Assembly (NCBI GenBank): GCA_965153455.1 | Contig: OZ234495.1 | Span: 11,156,875-11,220,874 of the forward strand | Length of the DNA stretch: 64,000 nt | Direction: 5' to 3' | Origin: Sphagnum compactum | Lineage: Eukaryota; Bryophyta; Sphagnopsida; Sphagnales | In this document: positions 1 to 11,212 of the stretch, in pieces | How positions within the stretch are numbered: the stretch's first letter is position 1 | Layout: each line of letters begins with the position of its first letter | Notes under the pieces: model-generated | Told to the model about the DNA's origin: nothing | Seen by the model: the letters and a program-made list of their open reading frames with translations, nothing else | The model's database searches: none | Program-made: the position numbers and the translations under genes

Positions 1-189
1 TTGCATGGCATTTAAGTCATAAGTATGATTGCCGAAGGGCTTTTTGGCATATGACTTATTGCCTTTTCCTATAAGGTGCCAACATAAATATCCTGAGTTT
101 CTACACTGGGCCTTTTTGTATAGGGTATGGGCCCATGGTGGGGATTTTAGAATGCAAAAAGAGCCATACAGGACTTGATTCTAGGACTA

Positions 190-700
190 GCCCAAAGTGG
201 CCAACCCTAAGCCAAGATCTTAAAAACTATTCTAACTCTAAGCCAACATGCTAAAGATGATTTCAACCCAAAGCCAAAATGCTCAAAAATATTCTAACTA
301 TAGGTCAGAAATTTCAAAAATATTTGGACCCTAGGCCAAAATGCTCAAGCCAAAACATGCTTTGATTTCTATTTAAACTTCATGGCTTACAGATTAACAC
401 TAGGCCAAAACACATTGATTTTAAACTCATGATTTTGTTTACTTTGCTTAGGGTGACGTCACATTAGGCCCAAGGACATTTGGCTTAAGTGTTTCCAAGG
501 CATTTGTCTTAAATGTTCATAGAACTTTGGGCCTATTGTCTAGGGTACTTGGCTTAGGGTGCTTGTTACACTTTTGGTTTAGGATGTTCATGGGACTTTT
601 CGTTCAACGTCTTTACAAAACATTTGGCTTAGGGTGCTCATGGTATTTTTGGATCATTGTTTTTATAAGACATTTGGCTTAGGATATTTATGAAACCCCT
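190..700. repeat. degenerate inverted arrays built on a 'ctaggccaaaatgctc' motif
   Basis: Between about 190 and 360 the motif 'taagccaaaatgct' or 'taggccaaaatgctc' recurs about every 45-50 bases. Between about 465 and 690 its reverse complement recurs as 'catttggcttagggtgctca'. The two arms form an imperfect inverted pair around a spacer near 360-460. No ORF of interest is present. It could be a decayed satellite or the edge of an old foldback-type element. Confidence 0.5.
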
Positions 701-3229
701 TCAATGGCCTTGGATGGTTGATTCAAATTGTTTGTTTATATTTTTCACCAATGGCCGGAGATATTTGGTATATAAATTGGGAACCTTGTTAGACATGTTG
801 GGCATTCTTCTTGTAATCAAAGCCCCATTGCAAACAACCATTTTGGAGATTGTTTGAAGAATGTTGAATTTACAACCTAATTGTAATCATAATTAGATTA
901 GTTACGAATGCTACTTGTAGATAATTGACAATATCTTTTGCACATGGATCAACATAAGTCTTCTCTAAAGTTGCCTCCATAAAAGCATTGCCACATAGTT
1001 GTTGAAGTTCAAATTGTTATAGTAACACATTTTGTAAACTACCACATTTATAACAAATTTACCTTACTAGGAAGATGGGAAAGATTACACACCTATAGCA
1101 ACCACAAAAAGATAGGAAAAAATTGCCCAATTTTTTAAGCCAAAGAATTGATTCGTGAAGGAAAGGATGTTTATAGACACAAGCATGTGCCTTGTCATCT
1201 ATGTAACCAGTGATAATTTATCTAATGTAGTCTCGTCAATGTCACCCATTTGCAAATTATAGATGATCAAACATGTGCCAAAATTTGTCAAAAGAAGGGT
1301 GATTTGTTTTAAACAAAAGGTAGAATAGACAATTACCATTTGAGGTTTTAAATGGATAGTATGGCATAGGACACCAAAAGAAAATAGGAAAGAAACATGA
1401 AGGGCGCAAAGATTGCTTAAACCCAAGGGTTCATTGCAAGTCCTAGAAAAAGCATGTAAGGGCACAATAGTTGATCCTTTTCATCAATACATCTATACCC
1501 TTGAACTAGTTTCATTTGTTGTTCAACTCACTCACCCTTAAACAACAAAACCCCAATCTATATGGGAGAAGGGAATAATGATATACACACCTAATTGTAG
1601 ACAAACATGCTTGAAAGAAGGACTACCAATGAAAAAAGTTGTGTTGTACATGCCCTTGCAACTAGATAGTCACCACAAAATTGAGTTCATGAACAACAAA
1701 GTCCACAACTTTCAAGTTATCGATCCTTCCATAATAGTTTAGACCACAAAGAAACACCCAATTTGGCATGTTATGTGACTACTTACATAATAGGATATAA
1801 GTCATAATCATGGAGATGCTTTGGAGAATTGATCTAGGCATATTGTTTTATCGTTTGTGTTTATGCCTTCGTTGTCAAAAAAAAAAGATTGCATTCACTA
1901 CCATTAAGTGTTGTGTGCTTATCAATGCATTCCACATCCAAAGACACTTGGTACATGGTTAGTGGGTGGGTGCAATAATGAAGCCACTATTTCATCCAAA
2001 AAGCTACAAACCCGTCCCTCCATGATAGGTTGATAGTTGAAAGAGGTTCATCATTGGCACTTGGAGCTTGGGAAGGTATAAGAACATGGTATCATCTTGG
2101 AAGGTACTTTTGTGCGTGCAAAAAAAATGTTTGATAGGTTCAAGTAGCCCATGATAATCATTTGAAAGAGTAGTGACAAGCCTAAGCTACTAGGTTTCTA
2201 GTTCTCTTATGGATGTGATTGTTGTAGTTGCTAGTTTCATGTTCACAATATCGACATTTATTCACAACACAAGATATTGATGTTTGTCCAAAAAATGTGA
2301 TTGCTTTAGGTTAATTGTCAAATACTTGAATGCATTCCATTCTTTTAACTTTCAATTGAACTTGGGTGTGTTCCATGTCACATTGAGTCAAGGTCAATTG
2401 AAAAAGAATGTCACTTTTGCCATTCACAATTGGCCTAGCTTTGAGAGCAATTCAATAAAATTGATAGAGGTTTTTCATGTGAACATGAAATAATCATTAT
2501 TGTAGGTGGGAACCCCTTCAAAACCAATCAGGCACCACCTATAGGTGAGACGCCTAAATTGGAAGCAAAACATGTAAAAGTCTTGGTAGTACATTGATTT
2601 CATAGGGTCTTTTGCATGCAGTTATATACTAGGAATGAACATTGGAAAGTAGTCAACATTTTCATGTGAACTTTGTGGTTTTTTAGTTTCATATTTAATT
2701 TCATTGTCCATTATTCTAATTAGTTCATAAATTTTTGGTGATTGGGTGATCAGATTCGAAAGCATGGAGGGTGTAAAAAAATCCCCTCAATGGTGGTGAC
2801 ATGGTTGAGTATGTACATGCAATGCTAGCGGAAAGTAGGCATTTGCAAAATATTTCATAAGCATTGAATATCAATGACCTTCATTGGCTAAAACAATTGA
2901 TGATGAAGGTTACATTGATTGATCTTATATCATTCCATAAAATGAACTTAAAAGAATTGTGAAGAATCATACAACAAATGTTGTCAATAAATGAAAATAG
3001 GGGTAAATTAGGGTATTAGACAAGTGAAAGTAGTTTTCATCGTCCACCACTTATGAGTCCCAGATCACAAGTGGTTACCATTCTTCATATAATCTCTAGA
3101 TACCACTAGATGCTCAATGACATAAGCATAAACAAATGTGGTGTTGTCAATATGATGTCACAACCCTTATGGCACATAGATTGTATGTTTTCCTTCCTTC
3201 TATATTAATTTAAGTGATGAATTTTTCCA
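701..3229. other. intergenic, no supported gene
   Basis: AT-rich sequence with only short chance ORFs on both strands. The stretch just before 3230 may be the eroded N-terminal part of the integrase-type relic that follows, since 'LHWLKQLM'-like fragments can be read near 2880-2910. The frames are too broken to support a feature. Confidence 0.5.
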
Positions 3230-3990
3230 TTGTTGTAACATATGACAAATTGGTGATGTTTGATCTTGGTGTGCATGCTAACATTGATGGTGCATCACAT
3301 TATTTATTGTGGGTGAAAATTGCTTTTAATTAAAAAAAAATTGTTTGTTAACTACAAAAAAGCTGTAGATAAATTTGGACCTCCACTGCATGTAAGGAAT
3401 GATTTTGCAGGATAACATGTGCTCATCAAGGAACACATGGAGGTTGCCTATTTAAGAACAAGAAATCCTTACTTAATAGGATTTTCAATAAGAAATTAGG
3501 TGAGATTTGTTTAGTTCACAAACTACCATGCATTGTTATGACTACTATTCTTAGTGGGTTGTCAAGTTGTTTCAAATGAACATGATTAAAAAACATTAGA
3601 AGAACCTATCTATTCAAGAATGTCATGGTTGGTGTAATGTATTGAACAAACTGGTGGTGACATTTAGAAGAGCAATTCTATTTCTAGGATTGCTTCAAGG
3701 TTATGGAGGATGTAAGCATCTTAGACATGGATGATCCTTTTGAGAGGGAGTCATTCACTACAATATATCTTCTAATTTTGCAACATGTTATGGATGAACA
3801 TGTTGCAATTTGGAATAAACATAGGTTAGTAGGATTAACCAACATGTACCGATTAGGTACTTTCAAAAGTTTGAGTGGTTTCAAAGGTGGAAGAGTCATT
3901 TTGATGACATCCATACTAACGTTCCACCTAATGAAATAGGGACACAAGATCCATGTCCATTAGGGAACCAAGAGTGGAGGTTGTGAAGAA
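3230..3990 (+). pseudogene. decayed integrase-core (DDE-type) transposon gene
   Basis: Three plus-strand blocks in different frames resemble one integrase core of the kind found in stand-alone eukaryotic 'integrase core domain' proteins. Block 1 (3268-3318) reads GVHANIDGASHYLLWVK, the place where family members carry VHGGIDGYSR and a catalytic Asp. Block 2 (from 3368) reads DKFGPPLHVRNDFAG, followed in the same stretch by a GEHVLIKEHM-like segment with one stop, matching the G-x-P-x-x-V-R-x-D-x-G-x-E-N-V motif. Block 3 (from about 3703) reads MDDPFERESFTTIYLLILQH and then VAIWNKHRL, like the C-terminal LxxxWNxHxLR helix. Stops and at least two frameshifts separate the blocks, so it is not functional. 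Family naming is from memory of motif layout; that it is a dead DDE integrase-like gene is an inference. Confidence 0.5.
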
Positions 3991-4589
3991 ATAAGAATGA
4001 AAGTCATGTTCAACCTTTTAAATTGCATTCTAATTTGGCATTAGTGAAGGACAAGGCATACATTATTGGTAATGAAGGGAAAAATAGATGATTATTTTCT
4101 CTTGCATTATTATTTGAGTGATTATTATCACATTGCAATTGAAAAATGCATCTATTAAACAAACATTGATGTGGGTGATGAAGTATGTGATGCAAGTCAC
4201 AAGGCTTATGTTTTACTAATGATTAGAGGTCAAGCACTTTAGTGAAGTTGAGGATTGACATAGTTTAGTCCAATCAAACATTACCTCTTGGAGTTGTGTT
4301 TTTATCATATTTTATTTATGAAGTTTTATTTTGATCTCTTGAGGTTTTGTTTTACAAATTGATCCTTCACTTGAATTTTTGAATTTCAACATGTTATGGA
4401 TGACTATGAGTAAGACAATGACACCTTTGTTGTAGAAAACAAAAAAGTCCATATGAAAATTTATAAAATGAAACTCCAAAACACCACCAAACGAATCAAA
4501 ACAATAGAAACATTTAGAACTTCAGATCAACTTTGATAATCGAGCTAAAACAAGAGCTTTGGAATGCTAAGGAAAGAATTGTTGATAAG

Positions 4590-4960
4590 ACATGTTCTCA
4601 TGTCCTAGGCCTTCATTTCTTAGGACATGTCTTCATGTCCCTAAACTTTCATGTTTAAAAATATGTATTCATATCCCTAGGCCCTCATGTCTTAGGACAT
4701 GTTTTCATGTCCCTAGGCCTTCATATCCTTGGCTTTTGGGACAAGGATAATTTTACAAGGCTATGTGTAAATGTCCTTTAGCCCACAAGCAAGCCCTAGG
4801 CCCTCAATCTTTCATGTCTTAGGCCCTAGTGTCTTTGGATTGTGCAAGCATAAATCCTAGGCCTTGAAATCCTCTTGTCCTAGGCCTTCAAACCTTACTA
4901 TTTAACGCTTTTAAAGACATCATGTCCTAGGATGTCAAGTCCTAGCATATGTAGGCCAAT
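4590..4960. repeat. tandem degenerate 'tcatgtccctaggcc' repeats
   Basis: The phrases 'catgtcctaggccttcat', 'cttaggacatgttttcatg' and 'tccctaggccctcatgtc' recur at least five times at irregular spacing. Because 'aggacatg' and 'catgtcct' are reverse complements, the array is rich in short inverted repeats. No coding potential was seen. Confidence 0.55.
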
Positions 4961-5243
4961 GTCCCAAGGATTAAACACTTGTTTTCATGGATAACTTAAT
5001 GATTTGTATGTCTTGGGCTTCAAGGGCAAAACACATGCATTAGTCTGGGACAAATGAGACTAGTATGGCTCTTTTTGTATTTCATAGGGGTAGTCTTGGG
5101 ACAAGGGGCCTAGGATGAGGTGGCCATTGAGTCTAACCTTACATTTTGGAAATGTCCAATGTTGGGCAATTTTTTATTTTTTTGTTAACCCTTTTTATCT
5201 ATGGTTTAAAAGATCTTTTTAATAACTATCGTTGTCGGATGAG

Positions 5244-5316
5244 TAGTTCAATGGTGAACTCCATAAGGCACATGTGTTTGGTCTAGGAGATAAATAAAGC
5301 AATTTGAGTTTCAATC
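5244..5316 (+). other. possible tRNA-like (SINE-type) promoter boxes
   Basis: TAGTTCAATGG (5244-5254) fits a tRNA A box and GAGTTTCAATC (5306-5316) resembles a B box. The 51-base spacing is long for a tRNA and no cloverleaf could be folded by eye. It may be the head of an old tRNA-derived SINE, or chance. Confidence 0.2.
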
Positions 5317-5324
5317 ACATACAA

Positions 5325-5450
5325 TTTATGCTTTATATGCAGATTATGTCATAAGATTTGATTCATATTTTTAAAACGATATAATTTATGCATTACACTC
5401 AAATTATGTCATAGGTTTTGATTTATATTTTTAAAACTATCAAATCACTT
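5325..5450. repeat. two-copy ~67-bp direct duplication
   Basis: The segment 'aatttatgctttatatgcag...attatgtcataag...tttgatt' is followed at once by a second version, 'aatttatgcattacactcaa...attatgtcatagg...tttgatt'. Both end in 'atatttttaaaac'. It is a simple local tandem duplication in AT-rich DNA. Confidence 0.5.
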
Positions 5451-5516
5451 TTAAAAACACATATATTTAAGAACTAGTGTTTTTTTTTGGGCAAATTATA
5501 GCTAGATTTTGACTTT

Positions 5517-5762
5517 TTAAAAAGGGTAGCCATTATTACCAAGGGGGAAAAAAGGTTTAGGTTTTTTCTGGGCCAAAAAACATTGGATGTGAACTATGAC
5601 CGACCAAAAAGTGATGATAGCACCACATGAGTCATCATCTGAAACCCTAATGCCTTTTATTGTGTCGCCAAAAAGTGGGTCAGGGAGCCATTGGTCGTGC
5701 CACAAAATGAGATCTGGACCATCCATCCAACCCATACATGAGACATAACAAACCCTAATCAC
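5517..5762 (-). pseudogene. possible LINE reverse-transcriptase C-terminal fragment
   Basis: An 81-codon minus-strand ORF contains GPDLILWHDQWLPDPLFGD. This resembles the G-x-x-x-x-F/L-W-x-D-x-W-L/G segment that precedes the zinc-binding region of plant non-LTR retrotransposon reverse transcriptases. No neighbouring RT motifs such as FADD were found on either side, so only a short fragment could be present. The match is weak and based on memory of the motif. Confidence 0.2.
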
Positions 5763-7224
5763 TAGGGCTTTGAGTAGGGTGTGAAGGAACTCGCCAAAGC
5801 TTTAGCTTTGTGTGTTTACGAGCTCCTCACCAATCACCTTTTTCTCATAATGCAGTGTCACCACAAAATTTTAAAGTTGTAGTTGTATTCATTAGCGTAT
5901 AGTCTTCAATGCAAATTGTAGGGTGTGCATCATGGAAGCTTATGCACATGAGTTTTTGCAATGTGAAGTGATGATTGGGTCCAAATGACATATAATGAAC
6001 CAATGTGTTTACTTTGCATTCAGGACTATTGTCCTTTTTGTGGTTATTTTCCCCAAAAAACATGTTTTTCCTAAAGAGGAATTTTTAAATGAAATGTTTT
6101 GAGTTTTTATATATATCTTATTTATAGTTGCCCCAATATGTCTTATGTTTTTGTATAATCAAATTTGGAGAAATACAAATTTTTGAAAGTGTGTAGATTT
6201 TGCTAGAATTTGTGTTTCATTTTGAAAATTGGTCATAATTTCAAATCATATCAAAACATGTTAATACTTTCAAGTTTAATTTTTTATGTTATAAAATACA
6301 AGTTTTCCTTAAACAACATATATATCGCATCACATTTCCATGTCGAAAAGGAATCATAAACTTTTTTAAACCTTAATTTTTGAAAAACGAAAAATTGAAA
6401 AAATATGAAAATTGAGTGCTTTTTAGATGTGTCTAATAATACCTTATTATTATAAAAACTTTGAGGATGACATAAAGTATATTATGAAAATTAAGGGGCT
6501 TTTAATGAAAATAATGTCATTGAATGAAGATGTTAGACATCCTTTATTCAAACCAAACTTTGATATTGGAATTTTGTTTGATTCATTTTAAATTTTTCAA
6601 TATCCATATTATTCAATAAACACAACTTTTCATGATTCACTTACCATTAAAGTGGCACCACATAGACAAATGTAACAAGAATTGCATAAAAGTTGACGTT
6701 TTGACATCAATTTTGGCTTGTTTGAACTCATCCACATTCGATTGATGGAAGCGGTGATTTCTCAAAACATCTTTCCAACTTGGGAGTTGATGTTCAATAA
6801 TGGGGAAGTACTGAACTACTTTATATTGTTGTTTAAGGTGTTAAAGGCCTCAAGGTGCTTTGTAAGTGATTTTGTTGAATCTTTTTTGTCCAGCTTGGCG
6901 ATGGTAGTTTTGCTAGTTTTGTTGGTCATTAAATGACGACCATTGTAATTTATATGATTTTTGTGCAATGGAGTTGTTGTCATTAAACAAATGTTCCAAC
7001 TTGCAACACCTTTGTGTAATGTGGATTCTATACCATTGTAAGGGTTTCATGATTGGAAATTGGGAAAACATACTTGAAATTTTGGGAATCAGCAAGGGTT
7101 TGGTCAATTAGAATGTGGGAAATCACTGATCAAAGCTTGAAGGAAGTGTAATGCTTATTCAACTAGTTGTTTCTCTTCAACGATAAGAATTTCACACCCC
7201 CTAATTTGTTTCCATTTCTGTTTG
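5763..7224. other. intergenic, nothing recognised
   Basis: AT-rich sequence with short ORFs on both strands that overlap one another and show no family motifs. No repeats of note were seen. Confidence 0.5.
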
Positions 7225-8690
7225 TGTTCTAGTTTAGGTTCCTATTTGTGAATTTTGAAATCTATCTTCAACCTCTCTATCTAGTCCAGAGTTGCATTTC
7301 ATCTTTTTCTATCTCTCTACACTAGAATTCATCTCAATTTTAAAAGTTTAGGTTCTTGTTTGTGAGTCTTTAGATCTTCATCCTCTCTATCTAGTTTAGA
7401 CTTTGCATTCCATCTCTTTTATCTCTCTACACTAAAGATTATCTTTGTTTAAGATTTAGGTTCCTATTTATGAGCCTTGAAATATGTCTTCATCTTCTCT
7501 GGAGGGTGAAACCAAGTTAATAGGAGCCAATTTTGGCATAACCAGTCCTTGGTTTTGATGTTCATAAGTCTCATACACTAAGTTAATGTTGAAAGTATAT
7601 GTTGGATTTGTGTGAAGCCCTTTCCAATATGTTAATTTAACATCTAGTAAAATTCGAAAGTAATCCAATAAATATAAAATACCTTTCAACATATTTTAAA
7701 GCCCATAACTAATACTTTTTAACATAATGAAATAATGTAAAAACATTGTTTAAACATCGTTGTTTAACACTACCTTAGGACATTTCATCCAATCCTATGT
7801 TGCCACATCATCTTTTTAGGATTAGTCATAATGACTCAAGAGGTTGTCATTGGCTTCTACTAACCCATTTTTACCTTGGAATTTAAAGCTTACATTCTAT
7901 TTCTTTTTCTACACTAGAGTTGAGTTTTGTTAAAGGTTTAGGTTCCTATTTGTGAGTCTTGAAGTCTATCTTCAACATTTCTGCTTAGAGTTTGCAATTC
8001 CAGAGTTCACAAGTTCTTGTTTGTGAATCTTAAAATCTATCTTCATCCTTTCAACTTTCTATCCAGTCTTGAGTTTTTGCATTCCACCTCTCTCTATCTC
8101 TTTGCACTAGAGTTTAATTATGTTTAGGGTTTAGGTTTTGTTTGTGAGTCTTCATATTTGTCTTCATCTTTTCAACTTTCTCTCTAGTCCACAGTTTTTG
8201 CATTTCATCTTTCTCTATCTCTCCACACTAGAGCTCAATTCTCTTTAATGTTTAGGTTTTTGTTTGTGAGTCTTCAAGTCTATTTTCATCCTTTGAGCTC
8301 TTTGTCTAATCCCAAGTTTCTACATTTCATCTCTTTCTATCTTTTTACATTAGAGCTCAATTCTATTTAAGGTTTAGGTTCATCTTTGTGAATTTTCATA
8401 TCTTTCTTCATCCTCTGAGCTTTTTGTCCAGTTTAGAGTTTGCATTCCATTTCTCTCTATCTCTCTACACCAGAGCTCATATATGTTTAAGGGTTAGGTT
8501 CTTGTTTGTGAGTTTTCAAATTTATCTTCAACCTCTCTGGAGTCTAGAGTTTCCCAATTCCATATTTCTTTATCTCTCTACACTAGAATTCATCTTGGTT
8601 TAAGGTTTAGGTTGATTTGGTTGAGTCTTTAGATTTGATCTACCTTTCTAGATTCTAGAGTTTGCAACTCTAGAGTTTTGATTCAAGTCT
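7225..8690 (+). repeat. ~118-bp tandem array (about nine units) with a ~400-bp interruption
   Basis: Units begin with 'tttaggttcttgtttgtgag', continue through 'cttcatcctctctgagct' and 'gtttgcattccatctc', and end with 'tctatctctctacactagag' before the next 'tttaggtt'. Starts of the phrase lie near 7233, 7349, 7455, 7937, 8009 (partial), 8129, 8250, 8372, 8491 and 8605, giving a period of about 107-122 bases. Between about 7500 and 7900 the array is broken by unrelated AT-rich sequence, probably an insertion. The array ends just before the hAT-like relic. It is pyrimidine-rich on the plus strand and has no coding potential. Confidence 0.8.
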
Positions 8691-8929
8691 ACTACTTTCA
8701 TAATGCCTCCATAACTTCCTCACACCTACAATTTCAATTTTTTTTTCGACCAGGAACCTTGATGCTATCTAGGTGGGCCTCTTATACTATCTAACAACAA
8801 TGTTGCTTTTTCATCTCATGGTCCTCTTCCATCTCCTCCTTTTTTTTCACTTGACCAGTCTAATACTTCAAATCAAAACAATGATGATGTTGTTGTTATG
8901 AACACTAATGATTATTCTTCCACCTTTAA

Positions 8930-11212
8930 TGTTCATTTGCCAAATGTCCCATCAGTCAAGAAAAAGAACCATGTTGCTAATAGGAAACTCAAGGGATCTT
9001 AGGTTGCAAAATTGCCATGGGAAATTTTTTGTTTGGGATTCAAGTGTAGGATTTGCAATGAAGTGGAAGGAAAGGATAAAATCCTTGCTAGTAAGTGGGA
9101 TTTTCTTTGTAAGCATGTAGGTTGGTAGAAAGTTGAAAAGAACATTGGAACCAATGTGAAGAAGGGGGAATTGTATTACTCCCAAAATTGCAAACATGCC
9201 AAAAACCATAAGTTGCTTGCGTCTTGTAGTGGATAGACTATTGCTGCCCAACTTGGGAATGGGGATGCAGGAGAGAAGGGAATAAAGGTTGTGCAATTTG
9301 CCACAGTATTGCATTTGTTGCAACAAGGATGTCCCATGCTGGAGTATGAAACAATGAGGCTACTATATGAATTTCTTGTAATGCCAACCACTAGTAAAAA
9401 AACATTGGAGTGATAACTCCGGATGGATGATTGCTAAATTCATGCATTAGGAGGTTTTACAAGCAACTAAAGTTGTAGTTGGGGTTGCCGTTACATTGCT
9501 TTGAATGTGATGAGTCTCCACATTAGACAACCAGTCTTGGTTATCTGTCCATTGCTATGTTGTGGAAAATTGGGTAAGGATTCCTATTTTGATTTCCCTT
9601 GATCGTGTTTTGGAAGGATCTAAAGGTGGCAATCTAACAAAAATGATGATGGAGGCATTGACCATAGGAGGGGGGGTATGCCAAGAAATCATGTTGCTAC
9701 CAAGCCAATTAGTTTTGGAGCAAATGGCGTGAATGTGTTTTCAGGCATCCAGTATGGTGTCAAGAAATAGATTCATGATTATTGTGCACCCTATTCCATA
9801 GGAGTGCATTGTATGGCACATCGGACAAACTTGCCAGTGTAGACCCTTATCAGTGCTTTCTTTGATGAAGTGCATTGAGAATCTGCTACAAACCTTGCAT
9901 GCCTATTTTGCACATTCCCCTAAAAGGCATCTGGAATTCACAAAACTAGTTAAGAGTATGGAAACCAAGGGGAACAAAATCTTGCATAACGTCAAGACCA
10001 ATGGATTTCTATGCTAAGCACTACCAAAAGAGTGATGACATAATATAAAACCTTGTTGCTAAAAATGGCTATAGACTAGAATACAAATCAACAAGCAAAG
10101 TTCAATTAACACTTGTGTGACCTATAGATTCTACTTGGGCTTGCATGCATTTTGCCCATGTTAAAATCAATGCATGCTTTTATCAAGTTTGCCCAAATGC
10201 GGGACATATTTGTATGTGACCTTGTGGCAACCATCAAAGTTTGTCAAAGTGATCTTTATAACATGTACTATGATCAGACCTTGAAGTTTATTGTAGACAG
10301 CTTCTGGGCTTTCAAGTCTTTGCTTGATTACAAGCATGAAAGCATCCATATGCGATCGATGCCAGACGTTAATACTGGAGTTTGCCACTTGGCGTTTGAG
10401 GTCTTTGACCAACACATTTGGGTAGTCCACCGGGATTTGGAGACTATGGTCACTTGCTTTGTAATAAAATATGTCTTTACTATTGTAGAGTCTTTGGTGA
10501 AAAACTAGTGCACAAGTGGTGCCTTCCTTCCCCGGTTTTGTGATTTTTTGTTTCATTCCAAATTTAGGTCTGTAGGATTTTTTTATTAACATTTCAACAC
10601 CATGTGTGTGGTTTGGCAAGGGCTACAGAAAGACTTATTCAAAAGTTCAATACAAGGTTCCTAGCTCATGCCATCATGGATGCGCTGGGATTGTGTATCC
10701 CCAATATTGGTTATAGCAAGATTGTGATGTGAGTTTTGGCAAACATTTTCTTAAAGCTGCTTTCTGTTATGGTAAGACATAGACTTTAAATGGGAGGTGG
10801 TTCAAGTGCATGAACTCTTGAATGCAAGTGACCTTGAATGCCAACATGGCATGTTCAAATTGACAATGAAATCATAATGTAGCAAATTGTTTGGCCCTTC
10901 CCTTTGACACAAATCCTTTGACTAGGATGTGGCATTTGGTGACAACATCTCGCATTTTGGTTACCAACTTCCTTGAGTATGTAGAACTGGCTAAGCTGGC
11001 TATGGTGTAGGTGGTTGGCAATGTGGAGGATGAGACATGTTTCTCTAGTCTTGCATTTATGAAATTTAAGCTCCATAATAGGTTGACAACCCATTTGCCA
11101 CTAATTGTGCGCATGTTTGTGCAGTGTGTCTATACTATACATAATTTCCTATACAAAGAGTGCATTGAGCAATGGAAAGGTGCCCACCACCGCTATTGTT
11201 ATGATGGGTAAG
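8930..11212 (+). pseudogene. hAT-type transposase relic, copy 1
   Basis: This decayed plus-strand gene can be followed in pieces. A BED-like N-terminal zinc finger region reads LPWEIFCLGFKCRIC with a nearby HVG at about 9010-9120. A block at 9285-9390 reads VQFATVLHLLQQGCPMLEYE. Near 9806-9830 lies HCMAHRTNL, followed by a PKRHLEFTK-like segment near 9925-9950 in another frame. At 10170-10500 the sequence reads IKFAQMRDIFVCDLVATIKV and then DSFWAFKSLLDYKHESI, the longest intact piece. At 11008-11200 it reads GNVEDETCFSSLAFMKFKLH and then NRLTTHLPLIVRMF, matching the hAT C-terminal dimerisation domain. Many stops and frameshifts make it non-functional. Copy 2 near 25.4-27.6 kb has the same blocks in the same order, which supports the family call. 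Confidence 0.75.
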
